In this document: positions 45,840-55,737 of the stretch, piece by piece | Position numbering within the stretch: the stretch's first letter is position 1 | Layout: every line of letters begins with the position of its first letter | From: Azorinus chamasolen | Taxonomy: Eukaryota > Mollusca > Bivalvia > Cardiida > Solecurtidae | Length of the DNA stretch: 64,000 bases | Assembly: GCA_963576725.1 (NCBI GenBank) | Contig: OY755239.1 | Location: forward strand, 63,282,953 to 63,346,952 | Reading direction: 5' to 3' | Translations under genes and position numbers: made by a program | Notes under the pieces: model-generated | What the model saw: the letters and a program-made list of their open reading frames with translations, nothing else | Databases searched by the model: none | What the model was told of the DNA's origin: nothing

Positions 45840-46049
45840 TTAAGCCATAACCTGCTAAGCGCGACCTGACATTTGCAAACAGCTTGGATCCAGATGAGAC
45901 GCTGGAATAATTCGGCGTCTCATCAGGATTCAAATTGTTTGACACTCTGTCAATAGTATCTCAAAAGCTTGAACGAATCAGAAGTAAGTGATGACGGCAA
46001 CATATCGGTGCTTAAGCCGACCTCATTTTCATAGCAGGCTATGGGTTAA
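45840..46049. mobile_element. F1: TTAA-class MITE
   Basis: TTAAGCCATAACCTGCTAAG ... AGCAGGCTATGGGTTAA, with AACAGCTTGGATCCAGATGA / GTCTCATCAGGATTCAAATT hairpin. Confidence 0.65.
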
Positions 46050-46375
46050 GCCTTCGGTAATGCAAGACGAATATTATATGTATAAACACAACCACCTCTA
46101 GAGCTTTCTGTATGCCTTTCAGTCTGCATTAACCTTTAGCCTGCTGTGCAAATTATTATTTTTACTGAATTTGTCACCACTGCACTTTCAAAATTGTAGC
46201 TATAATCAGTTAGTCTACCAAAATGCTATCGGGTCGTCAAACAGTTTGGATCCTGATGAGACGCAGATTTACTCGGCGTCTCATCTGGAACCAAACTGTT
46301 TGCATAGGTAATCACCTATCCCCACACAGCAGGCTAAAGGTTAAGCAACGGTCTGCTTTGAAACACGTCTATGTT
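46050..46375. mobile_element. P-type MITE remnant carrying E2
   Basis: AACCACCTCTAGAGCTTTCT and CAGTCTGCATTAA, then E2, then TTAAGCAACGGTCTGCTTTG: a P-type right arm split at CTGCATTAAGCAACC. Confidence 0.55.
46129..46344. mobile_element. E2: piggyBac-like TTAA MITE, nested
   Basis: TTAACCTTTAGCCTGCTGTG ... CACAGCAGGCTAAAGGTTAA, near-perfect ends. Hairpin GTTTGGATCCTGATGAGACG / CGTCTCATCTGGAACCAAAC. Confidence 0.8.
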
Positions 46376-46379
46376 ATTT

Positions 46380-46930
46380 CATTCAGCGGAGATGTCCTAC
46401 TGTATCCTATTCTGCCAGAGTTTACATTCTTCAATGCTTTTAAGATGCCATTGATCTAAAAATATCAAAGAATACGTGCCTTTGGCTGATGCCTCTGCAT
46501 TTATTACAGTACTTACACTGGTCATTTGTCATTTTCACACAACTTCATAAAACATGTTTATAACGTATGTTTAGTGTGTACGTTAAGCTTTTGTAAATAA
46601 TTTTGTAGTTCAAACTGATCATTTAAACAAGTTTGTTCGTAAGTCTTATGGTCTATGACATTTCAATGTGATAGTGGTTCTAATTTTTCCCGACGGATGT
46701 TCAAAACAAATACTTTATTGCGTTATGTTGAAGGTGGATTCGATGACTTTGCCTTAAACTGGGACGATATGAATGTGGCGAAACAACGAACACAAATCGA
46801 ACACAAATCGTAGAAGACATTTTTATGTTGGAGCATCGCCGCGTTAAATGCATTGTGAAGGTCGAACTAGGACGACACTAACACTACAGTAAACGCCATT
46901 TGTACAAGATCTGTAGCAAAGAACTTAGTC
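46380..46930. other. Intergenic, nothing recognised
   Basis: No gene or repeat recognised; one short tandem GAACACAAATC near 46790. Confidence 0.4.
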
Positions 46931-46933
46931 TGT

Positions 46934-47122
46934 TTAACCCTTTCCCTCATATAAACGTGTTTTCACATATTTGCAAACAGAGTAGGAGCTGTCTGATCAG
47001 GGTCTTTACTCCCTAAAATGGCTGCAATGTTCCATTTTCCATATTTCATTATAACTATTTTGGCCATGAATATTCAGTAGGTATTGAAAATTGAAATAAA
47101 CGTAGAATAGGAAAGGGGTTAA
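46934..47122. mobile_element. C2: TTAA-class MITE, internally deleted
   Basis: TTAACCCTTTCCCTCATATA ... AGGAAAGGGGTTAA. The hairpin is reduced to GAGCTGTCTGATCAGGGTC. Confidence 0.7.
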
Positions 47123-47483
47123 GATAAGTGTCTACAAACTATCGGATGAGAATCATGCTGAGAGCATATGTTTCACCATGCATTAAGCTGCCGCCAGTCT
47201 TAATGACCGGCACTGATACACCAACCGTGGGGCTATTAAAACAATTATTGATAATTGAGATGATAAGTACTTTCAACTTATGCAAGTAACCAAACCCACA
47301 ATCTACGAGTGCATCTGCGAGCTCAATGAATTCTTCTCTGTGTAGGGTAATGGTACTATAATAGTACTACGCAATAGTATATCTAGCTCAGCTGCCTTAT
47401 TAATGATGTGTATACTGCGTCAGGATTGTCGTGTACTGGTAAAATTACTGTTTAATTATTGTGAGTTAAAACCTGTGCAAACT

Positions 47484-47716
47484 TTAACTCATTCCCTCCT
47501 AGACTATTTTTTTGACCCAATCCCTTTGAATTAATATACTACCTAAAAGGAGCATTAACTACAGAAAAAGAGATTTTCAGAAGTGTGTAGTTTTGAAACC
47601 ATTGTGATAAATAGAGCATTTGCTCCTGTGGAACAAATGCTCAATTTATCACAATGGTTTCCATAAATGAGTTTAACTTGGGCGCAAAAAGGCATCAGTA
47701 GGAGATAATGTGTTAA
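47484..47716. mobile_element. B5: TTAA-class MITE, reversed
   Basis: TTAACTCATTCCCTCCTAGA ... GGAGATAATGTGTTAA, with GAAACCATTGTGATAAATAG hairpin. Confidence 0.7.
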
Positions 47717-47989
47717 AACCATGTGTTAGTTACTAATCTGCAATAGCATTATTTGCAAATGGCCTGATGGTTGTTTTCCCGTGACACCAGCACTGTCTAC
47801 CATTATAGGAATCATAAGAAAGTCTTAATCGTGCACATTTGTATATACATATAGTTGTTGATAATACTCACAAGAATAATTATACAAAGAGTGTGTTATA
47901 TAAACTACGAACACTTATCGCGCCGATGACAAATAGGTCTGCCACAACTCTGATCTGTTGCGTTGTTAACTTACCTCTGATTCATACAA

Positions 47990-48087
47990 GCGTTTGCAAA
48001 ACTGTTGACCCAGTGTCAAACAGCTTGGATCCAGATGAGACGCAGAGTTACTCAATCTGTTTGCAAATGCGAGTTAGGATAAGGGTT
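47990..48087. mobile_element. F-type MITE, shortened
   Basis: CAGTGTCAAACAGCTTGGAT, GATGAGACGCAGAGTTACTC and TGCGAGTTAGGATAAGGGTTAA. Confidence 0.5.
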
Positions 48088-48109
48088 AAACATATTCAGC
48101 GAATTTATC

Positions 48110-48299
48110 TTTCGCTGCCTAATACTGTCGTCTGCATAATGTGTCATCTGCTACTATTATAGTTGTTCAGTTGTTTTCCTCTTTCTTTACAAAAACATTA
48201 TCACAATAACAAAGAGTGTGGGTCCTGATAGGATACTGGGTTTCATTTGGATCAAAACTGTGTGCATAGGTTGTCACAAATTTGCGGTAAAAGAGTTAA
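48110..48299. mobile_element. E-type MITE, ends decayed
   Basis: CTTTCGCTGCCTAATACTGT, GTCGTCTGCATAATGTG, a weak hairpin, and TTTGCGGTAAAAGAGTTAA. Confidence 0.5.
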
Positions 48300-48685
48300 G
48301 ATTAAGGTAAAAGTAAAGAACATTAAATACAATATCGAATTGACTGTTTATTTGGATTAAACACGTGGATCTTTCTTAAGGATTACAACCGAAACTAGCT
48401 CGTGCTACCTTAGAACCCATTAACGAGTATTGTAATGGAGGTTATTACAATATTATATGGTGTTGTATTACTTCACCACACGTAAGTTTTCCCGATATTT
48501 CCATATGTTGTAACTCGAGGGACATTGGTGTATATAATATTGTTTGACTGTTGATTTCACGTGCTGTTCGAAAACATATACATTTACTCAACACTAAAAG
48601 CGTCAATAGCCTTCACAGAGCCGTATGATTCTGATAAACATCAATAACAAACATTTACATATTGTTTCCGAACATTTTACACGCA
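48300..48685. other. Intergenic, nothing recognised
   Basis: AT-rich, no feature recognised. Confidence 0.4.
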
Positions 48686-48689
48686 TATA

Positions 48690-48885
48690 CAGTAAAACCT
48701 GTCTTAAGCGGTCATAAACAGATGTATAATTATGGGACTGTAAGGCAGGTGGTAGCTTAATGCAGATCAAACATAATACAGAAAGCTCCTATAGGAGTTT
48801 TCCGCATTATTGTTGCCCTGCATTAAGCAACCACCTGCTTCTTAAGACTCCTTGTGATACTTTAAAATGGCATTAATTTTTACCA
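48690..48885. mobile_element. P4b: pogo-like palindromic MITE, right end decayed
   Basis: CAGTAAAACCTGTCTTAAGC left, GCAGGTGGTAGCTTAATGCA / TGCATTAAGCAACCACCTGC arms, and AAAGCTCCTATAGGAGTTTT centre. Confidence 0.75.
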
Positions 48886-48889
48886 TTAT

Positions 48890-49300
48890 GTGGAACCACA
48901 GCGAAATTGTTCACCAATTATTAGCAAATATAATCTTTAGAACGTTATGTAATCTGATAATATTTGGGAATAGTTCGGATCCAGATAAGGCGGGTGGAGA
49001 GTACGGTCAACAATGTAAATGTAAATGCTTGTAATTGCAATGGATGACTAAGACGATGGTATATGTGTTACAAATTCCATAATGTTCTGAATGGAATTTA
49101 TAGCGTCTTCCGCAGCTATGTTGAACCCTGTATAAGCGGGAAACACATTCATCGGTTTATGTAGGAACAGTCTGGTCAAAGTATTTGCGGTTTGTCATAA
49201 AAACAATAGTCTGCTAAGAACGTTGTTGTTTGATTGATAAATATTCATGAACAAATCAGTATACAAAGGGTTACGGCAGATATACGAAATTAAACTGTAC
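48890..49300. other. Intergenic, nothing recognised
   Basis: One weak E/F-like word (TTCGGATCCAGATAAGGCG at 48977). Otherwise nothing. Confidence 0.35.
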
Positions 49301-49306
49301 ATAATA

Positions 49307-49473
49307 CAGTACAACCTCTCTATAACGGCCACTAAATTGCATCAAGTATTTTGTGTTGAAGGCAGGTGGCCGCTTAATGCAAGGCGAAAGTAAAACCTTG
49401 CTTTAAGCAGCCACCTGCCCTAAATACCAACTAATTAACACAACTTAGTGGCCGTTATAGAGAGGTTTTACTG
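49307..49473. mobile_element. P1e: pogo/Tigger-like MITE lacking the central dyad
   Basis: CAGTACAACCTCTCTATAAC ... TATAGAGAGGTTTTACTG with intact arms (GGCAGGTGGCCGCTTAATGC). The GAACGCTCC centre is deleted, leaving GAAAGTAAAACCTTGC. Confidence 0.75.
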
Positions 49474-49479
49474 TAGTTC

Positions 49480-50108
49480 TTGTATTGTGTGAACAGGCTA
49501 ACATTTACAAGTGTGTAAAACTCCTTTTTATTCTTTGTTGAAAATTCGTAAACAATTTACAACCGTCGCAAGCGAAATTGAAACCATTATTCAAACAGTT
49601 TGGACACAGGAGAAACGCCAGTGCATTTGGAAAATGTTTAGGATTAAATTTGTATGTCGTTTGATTTGACGTAACCTTGGATATTTGGGAAAACACGGCA
49701 TTATCTACAGACAATTACTTGTTCGCCTAGCTTATGTTTGGCATTGTTTTCCTTTGCATTAGCCATGCAGCAATAATCATGTAAATCTGGAATAAATATC
49801 TTCATGGTAAGAGAATACATCTGCACTGGAGACATGTAGTAAATGTAAAGACAGTAACGGCGTCTTTTGTTTAACTATAATGTCCATTCAGTCTGATTGT
49901 CTTAAAATTGCTAGATTATTTTGAATGATAAACAGTGTAGACACTGATCAGATGGCTCCAATATGATCTGGATTTAAACTTCTCTCTGCTCCCCAGAAAA
50001 TGCAAAATACCGGATTAAATCGACGTCCTATTGTTCAGTAGAAAATGCAAAATAGCTGATTTAAACTTTCCCATGTTCAGGAAGAAATGCTAAATACCAG
50101 GGTAAAAC
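49480..50108. other. Left flank of Naiad-1; three decayed tandem units
   Basis: 49990-50105 has three units of about 45-50 bp sharing AGAAAATGCAAAATA followed by GATTTAAA/GGTAAAA. 49930-49985 is a C-type core scrap. No gene. Confidence 0.4.
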
Positions 50109-50555
50109 TTATTTCGTTTTTGTCGTACCCTTTATTACCTTTCTACAGTTACTCGGTTTGTAGCTCAATCATTGAGTACACTAGCGATAGGTGGATACAG
50201 TTTGTTCACTTAAATGTTTTCGTTATACATGCACTTTACCACTGTATTTGCCGTCGCGGTTGTTGTAGATTAGTCGGAGAGGGGATACGTTTATTTACAC
50301 TGTTTGTCTTTTAGGGTGGGGATGGAATAAGTGTGAGGTTGGGCGCCCATAAACCGGTTTAACCCCCCCCCAGTGACGTTTGTCACTGACCGTTCCAAGG
50401 CGGTACTTCCATCTTCCCCCTATTGCATGTTTGTTTTGTCTTTGTGCGTCTCTTGTTGTTTTTATAGTTATGTACATTTGCTGTTTCCTTGTGTTGCTGT
50501 TCGGGCGACTGTTTGTTCTGTATGTGGTGTTTCCTGCATGACTCATTTTTGTACT
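50109..50555 (+). repeat. Naiad-1 upstream pseudo-LTR
   Basis: Begins TATTTCGTTTTTGTCGTACC and ends ACTCATTTTTGTACT. It includes AAACCGGTTT, a nine-C run, the CAGTGACGTTTGTCACTG hairpin and GACCGTTCCAAGGCGGTACT. Its 5' boundary inside the unit fits a truncated upstream copy. Confidence 0.85.
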
Positions 50556-51249
50556 GTTATTATCACAACAGTGTTGCTTGTGCCGAATGGTGGCCGTAAA
50601 AAGTCTCCCCGTACACGTAATCGATGTTGTTATCATTCTCTTGCAGGATATGCAAGTAACATACACAACTCTCATTCGCCTCTTACATCATCATAAGTAT
50701 GTCATGCACCTCGTGGTAGGTGTTGTGTTCACCAACAATTTGATGCACTTGGTAGCTACACTAATGTAATTGACGTGTTGATGAACACAATACAGGTGCC
50801 CCTCTATCACCTTCCAATATGAATAAAGTTAAAATACCTCTAATAGAACTGAAAGCTATAAATATGCAATCTGTGTCGTCTGTACAAGTACCCAGAAATA
50901 TTTCTAATTTCTCTTCCCTTCAACCTTTTGTTCGTTTATAACAACTTAATCTTCAGTCGGCATCTTTTCACATACCATCTCTTTCTATTAATAAATGTTT
51001 TTTCAATGGACCAAGAGTTTTACTTTCACCTTTAAAATCTGTTATCCAAAATGTTTCTTCTATTCGTAAATATACAAGCGACACAGAGTGTATCCAATTA
51101 TCCAAAAGTGCTTTGCTAAGAGGTGCATATGTTGTAGTAACATTTCTTGTAATTCCACTATAAAATCTACAGTTAATGGTAGAACATTTAATGTCAAGAT
51201 AAACTCAGACGTTGATTGTACTACTACTAATGTTATTTATGTTTTAACT

Positions 51250-51252
51250 TGA
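51250..51252 (+). other. In-frame TGA at a zinc-ligand Cys of the endonuclease
   Basis: Context VIYVLT-TGA-NAPSCGIQYVGQT. Penelope-type GIY-YIG domains have Cys here, first of the CCHH ligands; candidate selenocysteine. Confidence 0.65.
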
Positions 51253-51525
51253 AATGCGCCTAGTTGCGGTATACAGTACGTAGGACAAACAGGACGTGCT
51301 TTGAAGACTCGATTTCGTGAGCATGCATATCAGTGTCGAAATCGTAAACTAAACAATTTTTTATACCAACACTTTCGGAAATCTGGCCATTCTTTTAAAG
51401 ATGTTTTAGTACAAATTGTTGAGCATATAACATATGATAAGGAGGCTACTAGTAGCTTTAAATCGAAAGCTAGATTTATATCTGAATTAAATTGGATCAA
51501 AAAATTGCAAACACCTTTTCCTTTA

Positions 51526-51528
51526 TGA
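51526..51528 (+). other. In-frame TGA after the endonuclease domain
   Basis: Context TPFPL-TGA-LNDNI. Related elements usually have Gly here by my recollection of the family, so this may be a nonsense change (GGA to TGA) rather than recoding. Confidence 0.4.
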
Positions 51529-52104
51529 CTGAATGATAATATTTACCAGACTGGAAATATTTCTAAAGAACCAGATATAGATATTTTTTCATTTTTTTCT
51601 ATAAGAAAACGCAAATCTCGATCACAGGGCTTTCGCAAAAATGGTAATATTAAACGAAAATCTCGTTTGAAAATGACTCTTCTTGATCTACATACTTTAC
51701 ATGGTAAACATGCCATGCTTTCTAGACTTCCCTCCTTATCTATATGTTCATTACAAGATATTGACGAGCAAGCCGATAAAATTATTTTTAGATCAGATCC
51801 TCTCATAGGAACGGCTAGTTTGATACAAAGCTTTACTCTACATGTTCTCAGACCGCACATTGACAAATTATCTGAACACCAAAGATTCTTCTTGAAAATT
51901 CCCTTTATTAATAAAGGTAATGATTTTATTGACCTCCAAAGTATTTTTAGAGACAAAAATGTAATTGACACTATTCCTAAATACTTTAAAAATACAGAAC
52001 CACCTATTATCTGCTACAAATATAACAAACCCATCAGAAATACAATTTTCAACTATAATACAATTGTGGCCGACCTTAATATTAATGATAATATTCCTGA
52101 TAAT

Positions 52105-52107
52105 TGA
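52105..52107 (+). other. In-frame TGA at first Cys of the CxC motif
   Basis: Context NIPDN-TGA-DCATSKFC. The linker's CxC motif reads TGA-Asp-Cys, so the candidate selenocysteine replaces the first Cys. Confidence 0.7.
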
Positions 52108-52518
52108 GATTGCGCCACCTCAAAATTTTGCTATTCTCCGGCTGGTCATGTGATTACTGGTAATTTTGAGATAATTAAAGATAAACGTCTACGATCTCTT
52201 TTGAATAAAGGTCCCAACTATAGAATACCATCCTTGATAGATTTTAACTCTTGTCGAGTTCAGATTGCGGAGGCTTTACAAAATTTTAGTATTAAATGGT
52301 GTCGAAGAGAACATGTTGAGTCTAATGCTCTTTCTAGTTGGAAAAAACTAATTTTTGATATAATTGATAAACGCATTTCCTTTTATAGCTCTAATAAACA
52401 CCTTCTTCCACCTAAACCTAGAATTTCTTTTAGACATCTTAAAAAGAGTTTACAGAATTTCCATTCTAAATACGTTTTTGTTCCTGCTGATAAGGCATCG
52501 AATAATGTGATTATTATT

Positions 52519-52521
52519 TGA
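52519..52521 (+). other. In-frame TGA conserved in both Naiad copies
   Basis: Context ADKASNNVIII-TGA-RLHYIEVLKQE. Naiad-2 has TGA at the identical position. Confidence 0.75.
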
Positions 52522-53997
52522 CGATTACATTATATCGAGGTCTTGAAGCAGGAAATTATTAATACCAAGTCATACATTTCAGTTACTGCTGACGAAAAGA
52601 CCATCGTTTCAGACCATGTCAAAAAGTGTGAACAACTTGGAACCAATATTAAAATTACACAACATAAACTTCCTACAATGTATTGGTTACCAAAACTACA
52701 TAAAAAACATATAAAGCGCGTTTCATTGCAAATTCTAGTTCATGTACAACTACTAAATTGTCTATACTTTTGACTTCTTGTTTAACGAAGGTAAAGGAAC
52801 ATGTAAAATTCTACTGTGATAAGACTTATGAAAATTCTGGAATAAATCTCTTCTGGTCTATTAAGAACTCTTCAGAAGTCTTAAACAAACTTAAGAACAA
52901 AAGGTATCTTGCATCCACTGTAAGCACGTACGATTTTTCTACTCTGTACACAACTCTTCCTCATATTTTAATTAAGGATAAGCTTACTAACTTAATCCAG
53001 AATGTATTTGCCCGGGAAAAAACATCATTCTTGGCATGTAATACTGAAAAAGCTTTCTTTACTGACGAGCAAATGAAATATTACACCAATTGGACTTGCT
53101 CAGAAGTTTGCGAATCACTAACCTTTCTTTTGGATAACATATTTGTACGTTATGGGAATGCTATATACCGTCAGGAAATTGGTATTCCTATGGGTACGAA
53201 TTGTGCACCACTTGTCGCAGATTTGTTTTTGTACTGCTATGAGAGAGATTTCATGTTGCGTTTGAATCCTCAATCACAAGAAGATGTTATAAAAGCCTTC
53301 AATGAAACTTGTCGATATTTGGATGATATTTTTTAACTTAGATAACCCTTTCTTTGATGCTCTGATTCCTACAATTTATCCTAAAGAACTCAAATTGAAT
53401 AAAGCTAACCCGTCCGACAATTGTGCAGCGTTTCTTGATCTAGACCTTAAAATTGATAATGGAATGATTTCTTCTAAAATATATGACAAAAGAGATGATT
53501 TTGATTTTAATATTGTTAATTTTCCTCATCTTGACGGGGATGTTCCCCGTGCTCCATCTTACGGGGTTTATATATCTCAACTTATTCGTTTTGCTAGAGC
53601 TTGTTCATCTATTGACGATTTTAACAGTCGAAATCTCATTTTAACTGAGAAACTGCTTAAGCAAGGATATAGATACCATAAACTAAGAAAAACTTTCTCT
53701 AAATTTTACTATCGGAATCTCTCGCTTATTGGCAAGTACCAATGTAATCTCAAGGCGCTTCTGCGACACGGTATTTCACATCCTGAATTTTATGGTGATG
53801 TGATTTACAAACTTCGTAAAATTATTGGACATACCCATTTTCTCACTTTGTTCATCAAATATGTTAAAAAATTCATTAAAAAGGGATATGATCCTGTAGT
53901 ACTACAACATACTGCATGTTTGGTTGTGAACCCTTTTACAGTTGGCAATCACGCTGGCCTCTTTGCATGTACGCCGACAAGAAAGGTTTAGTACTCT

Positions 53998-54044
53998 ATG
54001 AAGGCGACCTCTTAAATCCAGAAATGGAAGGAGAACGTCGGATA
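53998..54044 (+). promoter_or_regulatory. Candidate SECIS element of Naiad-1
   Basis: Begins seven bases after the stop codon. ATGA (53998-54001), 12-nt arm AGGCGACCTCTT, AAA apical-loop start (54014), 3' arm AGGAGAACGTCG (54029-54040), then GATA. Pairing gives a lower helix (G-C, G.U, C-G, G-C), a 2x2 internal loop, then C-G, U-A, C-G, U.G, U-A. ATGA/GA core with AA 12 nt downstream is the eukaryotic SECIS pattern. Confidence 0.6.
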
Positions 54045-54051
54045 TCTGTAC

Positions 54052-54493
54052 TATTTCGTTTTTGTCGTACCCTTTATTACTTTTCTACAGTTACTCTGTT
54101 TGCAGCTCACTCATTGAGTACACTAGCGATAGGTGGATACAGTTTGTTCACTTAAATGTTTTCGTTATACATGCACTTTACCACTGTATTTGCCGTCGCG
54201 GTTGTTGTAGATTAGTCGGAGAGGGGATACGTTTATTTACACTGTTTGTCTTTTAGGGTGGGGATGGAATAAGTGTGAGGTTGGGCGCCCATAAACCGGT
54301 TTAACCCCCAGTGACTTTTGTCACTGACCGTTCCAAGGCGGTTACTCCATCTTCCCCCTATTGCATGTTTGTTTTGTCTTTGTGCGTCTCTTGTTGTTTT
54401 TATAGTTATGTACATTTGCTGTTTCCTTGTGTTGCTGTTCGGGCGACTGTTTGTTCTGTATGTGGTGTTTCCTGCATGACTCATTTTTGTACT
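54052..54493 (+). repeat. Naiad-1 downstream pseudo-LTR
   Basis: Near-identical to 50109-50555. Contains CAGTGACTTTTGTCACTG and GACCGTTCCAAGGCGGTTAC; the C-run is shorter. Confidence 0.85.
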
Positions 54494-54564
54494 TTTCTAC
54501 TTGTTCATTAGCAAAATGAATAAAACAATATGTAACAGGAATACTAATGATGAAGTTATAACAT

Positions 54565-54797
54565 GTGACCCTTTAGAGTGTTCATGTAAGAAATAATGAC
54601 ATCAGTGATATTAAGTGGATTACCTATAACGGCAAATTTACGCATGACATTGTGGATATTGCAGACATTGCAGAAGCATACATGTATAATTATGTGCACA
54701 AACAAGAGCATACTCTAATTAGACGGCTCCCATAGGTGCCGTCTGCTATGAGTCTACTTTATTTGCAAGTGCGTTATTAAAGTGCTAAAGCGTTAAA
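54565..54797. mobile_element. C7: TTAA-class MITE, ends decayed
   Basis: GTGACCCTTTAGAGTGTTCA ... GTGCTAAAGCGTTAA. Core TAGACGGCTCCCATAGGTGC / CGTCTGCTATGAGTCTAC. Sits between the two oppositely oriented pseudo-LTRs. Confidence 0.55.
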
Positions 54798-54820
54798 TCG
54801 GCAAGTAAGAGATAACCAAG

Positions 54821-55128
54821 TACAAAAATGAGTCATGCAGGAAACACCACATACATAATAAACAGTCGCCCGAACAGCAACACAAGGAAACAGCAAATGT
54901 ACATAACTATAAAAACATCAAGACAAAACAAACATACAATAGGGGGAAGATGGAAGTAACGCCTTGGAACGGTCAGTGACAAAATCACTGGGGGAGGGGT
55001 TAAACCGGTTTATGGGCGCTCAACCTCACGCTTATTCCATCCCACCCTAAAACACAAACTGTGTAAATAAACGTATCCACTCTCCGACTAATCTACAACA
55101 ACCGCGATGGCAAATACAGTGGTAAAGT
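54821..55128 (-). mobile_element. Inverted Naiad-1-type pseudo-LTR fragment
   Basis: Reverse complement of the pseudo-LTR from ACTCATTTTTGTAC to GGCAAATACAGTGGTAAA, with an internal deletion of about 14 bp. Lies 330 bp beyond the downstream pseudo-LTR in opposite orientation, as in the inverted insertions typical of Penelope-like elements. Confidence 0.85.
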
Positions 55129-55129
55129 T

Positions 55130-55590
55130 TATAATTAGCTCCTCGCGTGTGTATAAATAATACATGATTATATCCTTTTAAACATAGTCGTAAAACTGCA
55201 TATAAGCGGGAAGGATATATGATGATGATTACATGTCAATGTTATGGTAACGAGATTGATTTTACAGCACTATAAAACATGCCAGGACAGATTTCGGCTG
55301 ATAGACATTCACATTGGAAAACTTACAGATAAAACCCCAATGTCTGTGGTGGAAACCAACTACAGCAATACCTATATACCAGACCTCTTTATAATCAAAT
55401 TGATCTATTTTAATCAAATCATTTAATTGTTTTAAAAACCAAATGGTGATTAATTCTTTTGTGTGCTCTCTTAAATTAAACTTTGACTAGTTCCTGCAGA
55501 GTAAGGCTACACAACTGAAATGCTAGTTTTATTTTAAAATGGTTATGTTTGCCTTTGTAATGCCTTATAATGTAAAAGCGATTTCTTAAC
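55130..55590. other. Intergenic, nothing recognised
   Basis: AT-rich, no feature recognised. Confidence 0.4.
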
Positions 55591-55591
55591 T

Positions 55592-55705
55592 CTGTGAACG
55601 CTAGCGGCGAAACCGTGATTACCTGCGCAAACCGTTTGAATCCAGATGAGACGCCGCATGATGCGGCATCTCATCAGGAGCCAACCAGTTTTCAAGTTGA
55701 CAATG
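55592..55705. mobile_element. E-type MITE, right part lost
   Basis: ACGCTAGCGGCGAAACCGTG, GATGAGACGCCGCATGATGC / GGCATCTCATCAGGAGCC. Abuts C3. Confidence 0.5.
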
Positions 55706-55737
55706 ATTCTGCAAAAAAAGAAATATAATTTTAAGGA

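Larger units (their letters stand above)
50819..53991 (+). pseudogene. Naiad-1 GIY-YIG endonuclease / reverse transcriptase, with in-frame TGA codons
   Basis: ATG at 50819 (MNKVKIPLIELKAI). The GIY-YIG core is IQYVGQTGRALKTRFREH (about 51270-51325), preceded by a Cys-rich KRCICCSNISC. The CxC linker region is near 52105. RT motif A is YDFSTLYTTLP (about 52930), motif B GIPMGTNCAPLVADLFLYCYE-like (about 53180) and motif C YLDDI (about 53317). It ends TAG at 53989-53991. In-frame TGA codons at 51250, 52105 and 52519 replace conserved Cys; a fourth is at 51526. True damage: TAA at 50939, frameshifts near 51110 and 52710, and one extra T after YLDDI (about 53330). The frame-1 stretch from about 51117 to 52710 has TGA as its only stop codon. 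Confidence 0.85.
50109..54493 (+). mobile_element. Naiad-1: nearly complete N-terminal GIY-YIG Penelope-like retroelement
   Basis: Pseudo-LTR (50109-50555), coding region (50819-53991), SECIS-like hairpin, then a second pseudo-LTR (54052-54493). The order GIY-YIG endonuclease, CxC linker, reverse transcriptase is that described for the Naiad clade; canonical Penelope elements have the endonuclease at the C-terminus. The two pseudo-LTRs differ by about six or seven substitutions plus short indels over 440 bp, so the insertion is fairly young. Confidence 0.9.

Noticed and set aside
50340..50410. Hammerhead ribozyme in the pseudo-LTR
   Set aside because: No CTGATGA...GAAA core is present; the hairpins have a different layout.
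51250..52521. TGA as a sense codon through an alternative nuclear code
   Set aside because: Molluscan nuclear genes use the standard code, and the TGAs fall on Cys columns with a SECIS-like hairpin after the ORF, which fits selenocysteine better.
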